From JAHEJA01 sp965657215 (GTDB lineage Bacteria; Pseudomonadota; Alphaproteobacteria; Rhodobacterales; Rhodobacteraceae), in the NCBI GenBank assembly GCA_965657215.1, contig CBFHNR010000006.1, positions 1 to 64,000 of the forward strand: 64,000 bases of DNA, written 5' to 3'. The notes beneath the pieces are model-generated. The model had not been told where the DNA came from and did not search any database. It saw only the letters and a program-made list of their open reading frames with translations. The translations under genes and the position numbers were made by a program. Below are positions 35,367-44,207 of the stretch, piece by piece. Numbering within the stretch: the first letter of the stretch is position 1; every line of letters begins with the position of its first letter.

Positions 35367-36998
35367 ATGCCGCTTGATGATCGCTACGAACTTGCATTCA
35401 AGCTATATCCCTATGAACGCTCATCGGATCAAGATGCCGCGGCCCCTGTGCGCCATCCTGTCGTCATAATGGGCGGCGGACCAGTTGGGATTGCAACGGC
35501 GCTGGATTTAGGTTTGCAGGGCATTCCAGTCGTTATGTTGGATGATCACGAAGGCGTCGGGCAGGGAAGTCGCGCGATTTGCTTTGCCAAGCGTACCTTA
35601 GAGATTGCACACCGCTATGGATGTGGTGAGCCGATGCTCGACAAAGGTGTCGTCTGGAACTTGGGCAAAGTGTTTTACGATGATCGCCAGATTTATGAAT
35701 TTAATTTGCTTCCAGAAGATGGCCATCGATATCCCGCGTTTATAAATTTACAACAGCCGTACTTTGAACGTTATCTTGTTGAACGTGTCCGCGAGGCTCA
35801 AGCAGCCGGCGCGCCGATAGAGTTACGAGGTAAGAACCGTGTGGATGCGGTTCAAACAAAGGTTGATCACGTTGTGGTCGACATCACGACGCCCGATGGC
35901 CCCTATCAGATACAAGCGGATTGGCTGATAGGGTGTGATGGTGCCTCAAGCCCACTTCGCAAAATGATGGGTCTCGATTTTCAGGGTCGTGTCTTTGAGG
36001 ATAATTTTCTAATTGCCGACATCACGATGCAAGCGGAGTTCCCAACAGAGCGATGGTTTTGGTTTGAGCCACATTTCAAATCTGGGGATAGCGCTTTGTT
36101 GCATAAACAGCCTGAAGGGGTTTGGCGTATTGATTTCCAGCTCGGCTGGGATATCGACCGTGCAGAGGAGCTAAAGGAAGGTAATATTCGCCGCCGTTTA
36201 GATGCCATGCTGGGCTCTGATATAAATTATGAACTGGTCTGGACCTCTATTTATACGTTCCAATGTCGCCGAATGAAACAGTTCCGCCATGGTCGCGTTA
36301 TGTTTGCAGGCGACGCCGCACATCAAGTCTCACCTTTTGGCGCACGCGGCGCGAATTCAGGCATTCAGGACGTCGATAATTTAGGCTGGAAACTAGGCCT
36401 CGTTTTGAAGGGACAAGCCCCTGAAACCTTGCTTGACAGCTATGACGCAGAACGTCGCTACGGAGCGGATGAAAATATCCTGAATTCTTCTCGCTCAACC
36501 GATTTTATCACGCCAAAATCCAAAATCAGCCATGTGTTTCGAAATGCTGTTCTTGACCTCGCCGAGCATCACGCCTTTGCACGCCCATTGGTGAATTCGG
36601 GGCGATTATCTGTGCCCTGCACTTACGATGGATTACCTTTGAATTCGCCTGATATGCTTGAGGGACCCGGACGCACACGCCCCGGTGCACCCTGTCCTGA
36701 TGCGCCTTTGGGGGATGAGTTTTTGCTGGACCAATTGGGGGGTGACTTTTGCCTCATGGGTTTAGGAATTGATCTACCCAAAAAATTTGATGTCCACGGG
36801 TTAGCCGTGAAATGTTTGAATGTATCCTTAAATACTGCGCTAAAAGAGCGCTATTTGGGGGACACACCGCGTGCCGTTTATCTCATTCGCCCTGATCAAC
36901 ATGTTGCAGGCCGTTGGGAAAATTTTGATACTGATGCCATCTCGAATGCCATTGCTCGTGCAATTGGAAAGGATAACTCTAATGCCTTTGAACACTGA
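35367..36998 (+). CDS. FAD-dependent aromatic hydroxylase
   Basis: A 543-aa class A flavoprotein monooxygenase (MhpA-like). It has VIMGGGPVGIATALDL (FAD, about residues 33-48), the DG motif IGCDGASSPLRKMMG, and the GD motif MFAGDAAHQVSPFGARGANSG. The C-terminal part resembles the extra domain of MhpA-type enzymes. Preceded by GAGGAG. It overlaps the DUF2783 gene by 17 bases and sits directly before homogentisate dioxygenase, so a reaction leading to homogentisate (for example 6-hydroxylation of 3-hydroxyphenylacetate) is the best guess. The substrate is inferred from context only. Confidence 0.85.
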   Translation: MPLDDRYELAFKLYPYERSSDQDAAAPVRHPVVIMGGGPVGIATALDLGLQGIPVVMLDDHEGVGQGSRAICFAKRTLEIAHRYGCGEPMLDKGVVWNLGKVFYDDRQIYEFNLLPEDGHRYPAFINLQQPYFERYLVERVREAQAAGAPIELRGKNRVDAVQTKVDHVVVDITTPDGPYQIQADWLIGCDGASSPLRKMMGLDFQGRVFEDNFLIADITMQAEFPTERWFWFEPHFKSGDSALLHKQPEGVWRIDFQLGWDIDRAEELKEGNIRRRLDAMLGSDINYELVWTSIYTFQCRRMKQFRHGRVMFAGDAAHQVSPFGARGANSGIQDVDNLGWKLGLVLKGQAPETLLDSYDAERRYGADENILNSSRSTDFITPKSKISHVFRNAVLDLAEHHAFARPLVNSGRLSVPCTYDGLPLNSPDMLEGPGRTRPGAPCPDAPLGDEFLLDQLGGDFCLMGLGIDLPKKFDVHGLAVKCLNVSLNTALKERYLGDTPRAVYLIRPDQHVAGRWENFDTDAISNAIARAIGKDNSNAFEH

Positions 36999-37176
36999 GC
37001 CAAATATTACTGATCCAGACGGATTTTACGCCGAGCTCCTTGCAGCCCATGAGGGGCTCAGTGATGATGACAGCATTGCGTTTAATGCGCGCCTTGTCTT
37101 AATCCTTTCTAATCATATTGGCGATCGTGCCGTGCTAAATGCGGCGCTGGAAGCTGCCGCAAAAGGGGTAGAATAA
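36982..37176 (+). CDS. DUF2783 small protein
   Basis: A 64-residue acidic helical protein (MPLNTEPNITDPDGFYAELL...) matching the DUF2783 type often found next to flavin aromatic hydroxylases. The ATG at 36982 has AAGGA upstream and overlaps the end of the hydroxylase. The longer frame from 36871 lies wholly inside that gene and is rejected. Its stop overlaps the hmgA ATG by one base (TAATG). Tight coupling on both sides suggests an accessory subunit or stabiliser of the hydroxylase. Function unknown. Confidence 0.8.
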   Translation: MPLNTEPNITDPDGFYAELLAAHEGLSDDDSIAFNARLVLILSNHIGDRAVLNAALEAAAKGVE

Positions 37177-38525
37177 TGAAAACACCTCAACCTTCTGAGA
37201 TGACTCAATCTGACGGCCGCTTAATTGCTCCAGGATATATGCCTGGATGGGGGAATGATTTTGAAACCGAGGCATTACCAGGGGCATTGCCTGAGGGGAT
37301 GAACAGCCCGCAAAAATGTGACTACGGCCTTTATGGGGAACAGCTTTCTGGTACGGCCTTTACAGCTGAGCGACCAGAGCGCACATGGTGCTACCGCATT
37401 CGGCCCTCGGTCAAGCATTCGTCCCGTTACACGAGAATTGATCTGCCATATTGGAAATCGGCGCCACATACCCCAGAGGATGTGACCAGTCTTGGCCAAT
37501 ACCGATGGGACCCCATCGCACATTCTGGCGAAGCGCTGACATGGTTAAGCGGCATGCGCACAATGACAACAGCTGGAGATGTGAACACACAAGTCGGCAT
37601 GGCAAGTCATGTGTATCTAGTGACCGAAAGCATGCAAGATTCCTATTTCTACTCTGCCGACAGTGAATTGCTTGTGGTGCCACAAGAGGGCCGGCTGCGC
37701 TTTGCAACAGAGCTGGGCATCATAGACATTGAGCCAAAAGAAATTGCCATAATCCCACGCGGCCTTGTTTATCGCGTAGAAGTTCTGGATGGACCGTGTC
37801 GTGGATTTGTCTGTGAAAATTATGGCCAAAAATTTGATTTACCTGGTCGTGGCCCAATTGGTGCGAATTGCATGGCTAATCCACGTGATTTCAAGGCACC
37901 CGTTGCGGCCTTTGAGGATCGTGAAGTCCCGTCGACTTTGACCGTGAAATGGGCGGGGCAATTTCATCAAACTGAGATTGGCCAAAGCCCTCTAGACGTC
38001 GTCGCATGGCATGGAAACTATGCGCCATACAAATACGACTTGCAAAATTACTGTCCAGTGGGTGCAGTTTTATTTGATCACCCTGATCCGTCAATCTTTA
38101 CCGTACTTACTGCGCCGTCGGGTATTTCGGGGACAGCGAATATTGATTTCGTACTATTTCGAGAACGGTGGATGGTGGCCGAGAATACATTCCGCCCCCC
38201 TTGGTATCACAAGAATATCATGTCCGAGCTCATGGGTAATATTTATGGTCAATATGACGCCAAACCGCAGGGTTTTGTCCCAGGAGGCATGAGTTTGCAT
38301 AATATGATGTTACCACATGGACCAGATCGGGATGCCTTTGAAAAAGCATCGAATGCAAACCTTGGGCCGCATAAATTAGAACACACAATGTCCTTTATGT
38401 TCGAAACCCGCTTTCCTCAGCACCTGACCGAATTCGCAGGCAAAGAGGCCCCAATGCAAGACGACTACATTGACTGCTGGACATCATTGGAAAAGAAATT
38501 TGATGGCACCCTAGGCAAAAAATGA
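37176..38525 (+). CDS. hmgA: Homogentisate 1,2-dioxygenase
   Basis: Opens the aromatic ring of homogentisate to maleylacetoacetate with O2 and Fe(II). The 449-aa length is as expected. It starts GYMPGWGNDFETEALPGALP, and shows AERPERTWCYRIRPS, PRGLVYRVEVL, GPIGANCMANPRDF and the iron-site region PPWYHKNIMSELMGNIYG. Translationally coupled to the DUF2783 gene, followed 25 bases later by fahA. High confidence in function. Confidence 0.96.
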   Translation: MKTPQPSEMTQSDGRLIAPGYMPGWGNDFETEALPGALPEGMNSPQKCDYGLYGEQLSGTAFTAERPERTWCYRIRPSVKHSSRYTRIDLPYWKSAPHTPEDVTSLGQYRWDPIAHSGEALTWLSGMRTMTTAGDVNTQVGMASHVYLVTESMQDSYFYSADSELLVVPQEGRLRFATELGIIDIEPKEIAIIPRGLVYRVEVLDGPCRGFVCENYGQKFDLPGRGPIGANCMANPRDFKAPVAAFEDREVPSTLTVKWAGQFHQTEIGQSPLDVVAWHGNYAPYKYDLQNYCPVGAVLFDHPDPSIFTVLTAPSGISGTANIDFVLFRERWMVAENTFRPPWYHKNIMSELMGNIYGQYDAKPQGFVPGGMSLHNMMLPHGPDRDAFEKASNANLGPHKLEHTMSFMFETRFPQHLTEFAGKEAPMQDDYIDCWTSLEKKFDGTLGKK

Positions 38526-38550
38526 AGCTGCCAATCGGAAAGAGTGACCC

Positions 38551-39789
38551 ATGACAGACTTAATCCGCTCTTGGGTTGATAGCGCAAATAAATCAGGTGC
38601 TGACTTCCCTTTAAATAATCTGCCTTATGGCGTCTTTGTCGCGGATGATGGAACACCCCATTGCGGAACTGCAATTGGTGATTTTGTTCTGGACCTGCAC
38701 AGCTTGGAATTGGCAGGGGTCATTGAGTTTAGAGAAACATTAACAACTGGCAGCTGGAACGCATTTATGGCGTTAGGCTCAAAAGATTGGGCTCGTTTGC
38801 GCGAAAAGTTAATCACACTGCTGGGCGAAGGCGCCAATGAACAGTCCACAATCGCGCCATTCCTTGTTCCGCTGAGTGACCTAACCTTAATGATGCCATT
38901 CACGGTCACTGAATACACTGATTTTTATGCAGGTCGACATCATGCCACTAATGTAGGAACAATGTTTCGTGGAGCAGAAAATGCCTTGCCGCCCAATTGG
39001 CTGCATATGCCCATTGGCTATAACGGACGGGCGTCGTCAGTCGTGGTTTCTGGAACAGATATTACGCGCCCTTGTGGTCAGCTAAAGGGGCCAAATGATG
39101 ACATCCCACGCTTTGGTCCTTCTGAACGTTTTGATATCGAACTGGAAATAGGGGCCATTGTTGGGCAAGCTTCAAATGGACCAATCAGCGTGAGTGCAGC
39201 CTTTAAAAATATCTTTGGCTATGTCTTACTCAATGATTGGTCAGCTCGCGATATCCAAGCATGGGAATATCAACCTCTCGGACCCTTTCAGGCTAAGGCA
39301 ACGGCGACAACAATTTCGCCATGGATCGTAACCGCAGCGGCGCTGGCTCCGTTTCGAACCAACACACCTGAACGTGAAACCCCTCTCTTGGACTATCTAA
39401 GGGAACCTAGTCCAATGCTGTATGACATTGATCTGGAAATTGGCCTCACTCCCAATGGCACATCTGAAACTATTATCGCGCGCACAAATTATAAAGAAAT
39501 GTACTATTCGTCAGCACAGCAATTGGCCCATCATACAACTAGCGGATGTCCGATGCGGGTTGGTGATTTGTTGGGGTCTGGCACGATTTCAGGACCTAAC
39601 CAAGAAAATCGTGGATCATTGTTAGAGCTAAGCTGGGGCGGTAAAATCCCTTTGACCCTCGATACAGGTGAAGAGCGCAGCTTTCTTGAAAACGGGGACA
39701 CAGTGACCCTGCGGGGAAGAGCGCAGGGGAAGGGATATACCATCGGATTCGGGTCTTGCTCTGGATGTTTGCTGCCGGCTAATAATTAA
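38551..39789 (+). CDS. fahA: Fumarylacetoacetase
   Basis: Hydrolyses fumarylacetoacetate to fumarate and acetoacetate. The 412-aa length is normal. It has an N-terminal SH3-like domain (PYGVFVADDG) and the catalytic mixed-beta domain with YTDFYAGRHHATNVGTMFRG, ALLNDWSARDIQAWEYQPLGPF-like block and GSGTISGP. Directly follows hmgA. Maleylacetoacetate isomerase, which should act between them, is not encoded in the window. Confidence 0.96.
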   Translation: MTDLIRSWVDSANKSGADFPLNNLPYGVFVADDGTPHCGTAIGDFVLDLHSLELAGVIEFRETLTTGSWNAFMALGSKDWARLREKLITLLGEGANEQSTIAPFLVPLSDLTLMMPFTVTEYTDFYAGRHHATNVGTMFRGAENALPPNWLHMPIGYNGRASSVVVSGTDITRPCGQLKGPNDDIPRFGPSERFDIELEIGAIVGQASNGPISVSAAFKNIFGYVLLNDWSARDIQAWEYQPLGPFQAKATATTISPWIVTAAALAPFRTNTPERETPLLDYLREPSPMLYDIDLEIGLTPNGTSETIIARTNYKEMYYSSAQQLAHHTTSGCPMRVGDLLGSGTISGPNQENRGSLLELSWGGKIPLTLDTGEERSFLENGDTVTLRGRAQGKGYTIGFGSCSGCLLPANN

Positions 39790-39842
39790 TCTTATTGGCT
39801 CTGTGTAAAGCAAAATGAATATTAAGTTTTAAGGATTTTTTT

Positions 39843-40352
39843 ATGATCAATATTGGTGAGATGTTTAATACAATAGATGTTTCTATTTTAATGTTCCTTG
39901 GTATTGCATTCATAATTGTACTAAGCGTGAATATTCTCGCAAAACTTCTAGAGCCTAAGTTTATTGCCGTCCCAGTCTTGAACAAAACCGAAAAACGCCT
40001 GTTTGCTGCAATTTCCTCAATCATCCAACCCAATTTACGATTATGTCCCCAAGTATCCTATGGCGAATTCTTAGGATGCAAATCGTCTCGGAAGTTTTGG
40101 AAAATGAATGCAAAACGCGCTGATATGATTGTAGTAAACGAGAACTTTCACGTCGTTGCGGTGATCGAATACCAAGGATCCGGCCATTTTGGACAAACAA
40201 AGAAAAGCCGATCCAATTCACTCAGGCGCGATCGACAAAAGCAAAAAGCATAAAAGGAAGCAGGCATCCCACTTTATGAAATTCCCGCATCGTTCAAAAA
40301 AGATCAATTGGAAGAGATGTTTATAGGGATGAGTGCAGAACCCGCTTCATAA
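39843..40352 (+). pseudogene. DUF2726 protein gene with in-frame stop
   Basis: The readable frame gives 136 residues: an N-terminal membrane segment (about residues 14-35), then the DUF2726 core (LNKTEKRLFAAISSI, KRADMIVVN, AVIEYQGSGHFG, SLRRDRQKQKA). It stops at TAA 40251-40253. Without that stop, the same frame continues KEAGIPLYEIPASFKKDQLEEMF to a TAA at 40350-40352, which completes the usual C-terminus (an ALKEAGIPL-type motif). A single TTA-to-TAA change explains it. Either a recent pseudogene or a truncated product missing the last helix. DUF2726 proteins are predicted nuclease-fold or DNA-related. Role here unknown. Confidence 0.7.
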
Positions 40353-40723
40353 ATTAATTAACATAACATGTATTATACGTATTTTATTCTTAGCCGAGTG
40401 ATGTGATATAGCGTTTGGATCATATATATGACGGTTTGCACTTCTCCGTCGAACTAATCTTTGCTGAAGAAGAAGAGATGATAAAGAGTTCGGCTAGGTG
40501 AAATTACGTGGTGACACTTTCACATCTTATAGTTTTCGCGACCTGTCTAAGACTGGTTGCAACGGGTCTTATGCTTGGGTCGTCAAGTGTTGCAGCGGCC
40601 AACATGCCCTTACTGCCTTATAGAAAGCTATTGTGCCTATAATGCTTGAAATTAGGTCAGTACCCAAAATCTTGTGATGGGTTACATATCATTATGTAAT
40701 TCTGACAAGGACGTTATGCCAAA
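40353..40723. other. Intergenic region, no recognisable gene
   Basis: 371 AT-rich bases between the DUF2726 pseudogene and the FGE gene. Short open stretches occur, for example a frame from about 40508 starting VVTLSHLIVF that resembles a transporter N-terminus but stops after about 44 codons. I see no RNA gene, repeat or operon signal. It may be decayed coding DNA. Confidence 0.4.
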
Positions 40724-41689
40724 TCATGGTTTCATTTTATCAGTCATCCATACAACCCGAAAACCTTGGTGGGTTGCGGCACTGTCTGGCGAGGTTCCTG
40801 ATCGCGCGGCGATGCGATAGCGATAGCAATATGATTTGTGACACATAAATGAGCCGCCCTTGGATACTTTGAACCCCTTCATGCCATCCAAGCGTTGACG
40901 CACATGCTTTTTGAGCGATTTGATACGGTAAGAATCCGACGTCCACTCCCAGACATTTCCAACCATATTGTATAGACCATATCCGTTAGGTTCATAATGC
41001 TTGGCGGGCGCAGTAGTGACAAATCCATCCTTTGCAGTGTTGGTGTGCGGGAAATTTCCCTGCCAAATATTACAGGGATGGTAATCTGTGTCATCGGGCT
41101 CTTGATTGCCCCATGGAAATCTCACATCCCCCAATCCACCGCGCGCGGCATGCTCCCACTCTGCCTCAGAGGGCAATCGCCCCCCTACCCAAGTGGCATA
41201 GGCTTTGGCATCATTCCACGATACTTGGACGACTGGATGATTTGGGTGCCACGCTGTATCAAAGCTATCTGGACCGTTAATATCTCGCCAATTGGCGCCA
41301 TCTACACGCCGCCACCATTCAACGCCCGGTACAGCCTGTGTCAGTCCAAAATTTTCTGGCAACTGTGATACAAAAACAAAGGACCAGCCAAATCGTTCTG
41401 CTTCGGTGACATAGCCAGTCGCATCGACAAATTCGCGGAACTGAGCATTAGTGACGGTAGTTGCGCCAATATAAAATGCTTTAACTTTACTCGTGCGCAG
41501 TGGCGTCTCGCCGTCATCGGGAATGCCTGCCCTGTCTGTTCCAATCAACGAACTACTTTGGTCGATATACACCGCATCATCGGGGATTTGAACGCGCGGT
41601 ATGATCAGTTGATTGGACAATTGGTCTGCGTTCAATTTCCGAACTTTGGTGCTCGGACAACAAGGGCCCTTGGTCAGATCATTTGTCAT
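40724..41689 (-). CDS. Formylglycine-generating enzyme (sulfatase activator)
   Basis: A 321-aa FGE/SUMF1 protein. Unlike most FGE-sulfatase-domain relatives it keeps the active-site pair: the GGSFMCHKSYC block puts Cys283 and Cys288 exactly as in copper-dependent FGE, followed by YRYRIAAR. Other family motifs are TTVTNAQFREFV, GRLPSEAEWEHAARGG, FPWGNQ and NMVGNVWEWTSD. It should oxidise the Cys of CxPxR sulfatases to formylglycine. No signal peptide. No sulfatase gene is found in this window, so its client must be elsewhere. Start taken at the first ATG, although no clear RBS is seen. Confidence 0.92.
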   Translation of the reverse strand: MTNDLTKGPCCPSTKVRKLNADQLSNQLIIPRVQIPDDAVYIDQSSSLIGTDRAGIPDDGETPLRTSKVKAFYIGATTVTNAQFREFVDATGYVTEAERFGWSFVFVSQLPENFGLTQAVPGVEWWRRVDGANWRDINGPDSFDTAWHPNHPVVQVSWNDAKAYATWVGGRLPSEAEWEHAARGGLGDVRFPWGNQEPDDTDYHPCNIWQGNFPHTNTAKDGFVTTAPAKHYEPNGYGLYNMVGNVWEWTSDSYRIKSLKKHVRQRLDGMKGFKVSKGGSFMCHKSYCYRYRIAARSGTSPDSAATHQGFRVVWMTDKMKP

Positions 41690-41842
41690 ACTTTGGGGCT
41701 ACAAATTGGGATGCGTCAGGGAGGTTTTCATGACGTCTAATATGACTGTAGGAGCTAAGATTTGCAAAGAAATTCAAATGAGCTGAGCGATTTTGTCACT
41801 AGCGGCATTGATTTTGGTTGGGAACAATGAAGCTCCCTCTCA

Positions 41843-43429
41843 CTACCGAAAGCGCTTGACCAGTTGCAAAGCTAATAGGCGCGAAAAATAACGCGCTTGG
41901 CTGAGGTTCCCACCTGTGAGCCATAGACCGTTCTGAGCTGTTTCGACCCACATGTTGAGCTGTTCGCCGATCCACGGACCTGGATCACCTTTGGCGCCTG
42001 ATCCGTATCCCCAACACGGTCCAACCTTGTCCGCCGTTTCCTGATCAATCAATGTTGCAACCCAATCCGTCATATCGCCGTAGCCTGTGGCATATACCAC
42101 TGCATCCGCTGACAGGCTGTCGCCGTTATCTAAATGGACCGTGTGTTCCGACAGGTGGCTGACACCCGAGCCTGAGCAAACCTTAATTTGGCCGTCTATA
42201 ACCATTTGTGCGCCGCCAACATCAATATAGTACCCAGAAGCAGTCCGACGGTATTTCATACCCAAACCGGTGCCGTCTTCGGCAAAATCAACGGCGAACC
42301 CGGCATCAGTGAGGCGCTGGTAAAATTGGGCGCGGTCTGAGCGTATCCCATCCCAGAGTTTTTTATGGGTCATCTCCATCATGCGCAGAGGCATAGAGGC
42401 TTGGAGGATATCCGCTTTGTCGGTGCTTATCCCGTTATTTAGCGCTTTTTCCGAATATAAAGGTCCTAAAATACGTTCGCAATAATCTGTTTGATCCACA
42501 ACAAGTGTAGACGATCGTTGAATCAGTGTTGGCCTGCCGCCAATCCTAACAATTTCAGACGCGATATCATGTGCAGAATTATTGGCGCCTACGACAATCA
42601 CATTCTTGTTTGCTACATCAGTGCCGCCTTTGAATGCGCTGGAATGAAATTGTGGACCTTTAAAGATATCTTGGCCTTTAAAACTAGGTATCTTTGGAAA
42701 ACCTGACAGGCCAAGAGCCATCACCAAATGCGTGGGCTTTATCGTTTTGCGTACACCATTTTGATCGATCTGCGCGGTCCATTGATCAGACACTTGATTA
42801 TATTGAGCGCGCACGAGCGACGTATTTGTCGACAAATTTAAGTTCAAATCTGCAGCATAAGCCTCTAGCCAATCCCCCATTTGATCTTTGGGCGTAAACA
42901 CAGGCCAATCAGAGGGGAACGGCTTAAACGGCATGTGATCATACCAAACAGGATCATGAAGCACGAGGCTTTCATACCGTGAACGCCACTGATCTCCGAC
43001 GTTGGGATATTTATCAACGATCAAATATGGAACCCCAAGGTCTTGTAATTGCGCACCCAAAGCAAGGCCGCCTTGACCTCCTCCTACGATCAATACGTAG
43101 GGTTCAGCTGCCCCAGCCGACAGGTTGGGCGTATTTGTTAAACTGTCCAATTGTGTGAATACAGTTTTGCAGGACCCATTTTCCAAACGAATATACCCGC
43201 GTCCAGGCCCATCAGATGTCACAAAACGAAAGAACCCTTCTGTCTCATCACTCTGACCTTCGAATGCAGGGATTTCAAAACCCGAAGTCGGGCCAGTTTG
43301 GACGCCGAATTCCGCGATCGCATCCGGCCCCTCAATTGTTTGTAATGTCCATCCAAACGGCAGATAATCGCGCCAGAACCCGTCGCTCACAAATAGGCGA
43401 GCAATCTCATTTGCATCGCCAATTTTCAT
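41843..43429 (-). CDS. Flavin-containing monooxygenase with SnoaL-like N-terminus, 5' end doubtful
   Basis: About 528 aa. An N-terminal NTF2/SnoaL-like part (GFWRDYLPFGWTLQTIEG) is followed by an FMO/YUCCA-type core: FAD motif VLIVGGGQGGLALGAQL, the FMO-like YDHMPFKPFPSDWPVF, and an NADPH motif (VIVVGANNSAHDIASEI). Relatives begin with about 20-30 more residues. Here the frame runs upstream to 43477, but those 16 codons are antisense to a transporter remnant. No ribosome binding site is seen at either ATG. It may have lost its promoter and N-terminus in a deletion (see the EamA fragment). Substrate unknown. Confidence 0.72.
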   Translation of the reverse strand: MKIGDANEIARLFVSDGFWRDYLPFGWTLQTIEGPDAIAEFGVQTGPTSGFEIPAFEGQSDETEGFFRFVTSDGPGRGYIRLENGSCKTVFTQLDSLTNTPNLSAGAAEPYVLIVGGGQGGLALGAQLQDLGVPYLIVDKYPNVGDQWRSRYESLVLHDPVWYDHMPFKPFPSDWPVFTPKDQMGDWLEAYAADLNLNLSTNTSLVRAQYNQVSDQWTAQIDQNGVRKTIKPTHLVMALGLSGFPKIPSFKGQDIFKGPQFHSSAFKGGTDVANKNVIVVGANNSAHDIASEIVRIGGRPTLIQRSSTLVVDQTDYCERILGPLYSEKALNNGISTDKADILQASMPLRMMEMTHKKLWDGIRSDRAQFYQRLTDAGFAVDFAEDGTGLGMKYRRTASGYYIDVGGAQMVIDGQIKVCSGSGVSHLSEHTVHLDNGDSLSADAVVYATGYGDMTDWVATLIDQETADKVGPCWGYGSGAKGDPGPWIGEQLNMWVETAQNGLWLTGGNLSQARYFSRLLALQLVKRFR

Positions 43430-43444
43430 TTGTGATTTGCCAAT

Positions 43445-43954
43445 TTGGTCCTTGGAGAAGAAATTAAACGCTCGCATATCATTTCAATCGCATTAGGCAT
43501 GATTGGCGTATTGATCATTTTATGGCCTTTTGGAGAGCCTGTAAATTGGTATGCAGTTTTAATGCTCTACCCAGCTCTGGGCATGGCACTCTACCAAGTC
43601 TTAACACGCAAGCTATCAGGTCACGTCAAACCGGGTGTTTTACAATTTTATACAGGCGCCATAGGCACTATTGCACTTGCCCCCTTTGCGGCTTGGACTT
43701 GGCAAACGCCTGGAACACCCCTTGCTTGGGTGGTACTATGCGCAATTGGCGCCTTTGCATGGGCTGGACACGAGGCCCTAACCCGCGCGCACAGTCATAC
43801 ACCAGCCAGCGCCCTCGCCCCATTTCGATACAGTTTTATCATTTACCTAACGATCGCCAGCGTCGTATTTTTTGCGGATATTCCGACGCCGTCTATTTTA
43901 ATCGGCGCAACATTCATCATTCTAGCTGGCCTCTTCTCGTGGCGTTTTGGGTGA
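43445..43954 (+). pseudogene. EamA/DMT transporter, C-terminal half only
   Basis: A 169-codon frame opening with TTG that encodes only the second EamA repeat of a ten-span drug/metabolite transporter: VLGEEIKRSHIISIALGMIG is the end of the first repeat, then five membrane segments to FSWRFG. A TGA lies six codons upstream in frame, and the first half is missing. The breakpoint at about 43430-43448 coincides with the damaged 5' end of the monooxygenase gene on the other strand. Probably a non-functional remnant. Confidence 0.75.
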
Positions 43955-44162
43955 AGCATAGGAATAGCTGCAACGAACTGGACATGAGCAACTAGAAAGA
44001 ACTTTGATGTAAAGAGTACGACGCCAACCACCTCGCGATGTCTTGGTTCCTCTTTGTGTCGCCCTTTGCCAAGGTCACAGAACTCTAGCAATCCGATGTC
44101 CTAGCAAGATTTCCGGAGTCTGATTACTGAGTGCTGGATCAAAATTTACCTTACCAATTGAT

Positions 44163-44191
44163 CCAAGAGACGAGAATAGTCTCGCTCTTGG
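44163..44191. terminator. Strong hairpin at end of TRAP permease gene
   Basis: CCAAGAG-A-CGAGA-ATAG-TCTCG-CTCTTGG, 12 base pairs with one bulged A. It is followed on the plus strand by TTTATTTT and lies 17 bases beyond the TRAP permease stop on the minus strand. It can serve as terminator for the minus-strand operon or for anything read from the EamA side. Confidence 0.7.
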
Positions 44192-44207
44192 TTTATTTTG
44201 GCTAAGA

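Noticed and set aside
40508..40642. Possible LysE/RhtB-type transporter N-terminus (VVTLSHLIVF...)
   Set aside because: Only a short similarity by eye. The frame stops after about 44 codons and no continuation was found in other frames, so a pseudogene call is not supported.
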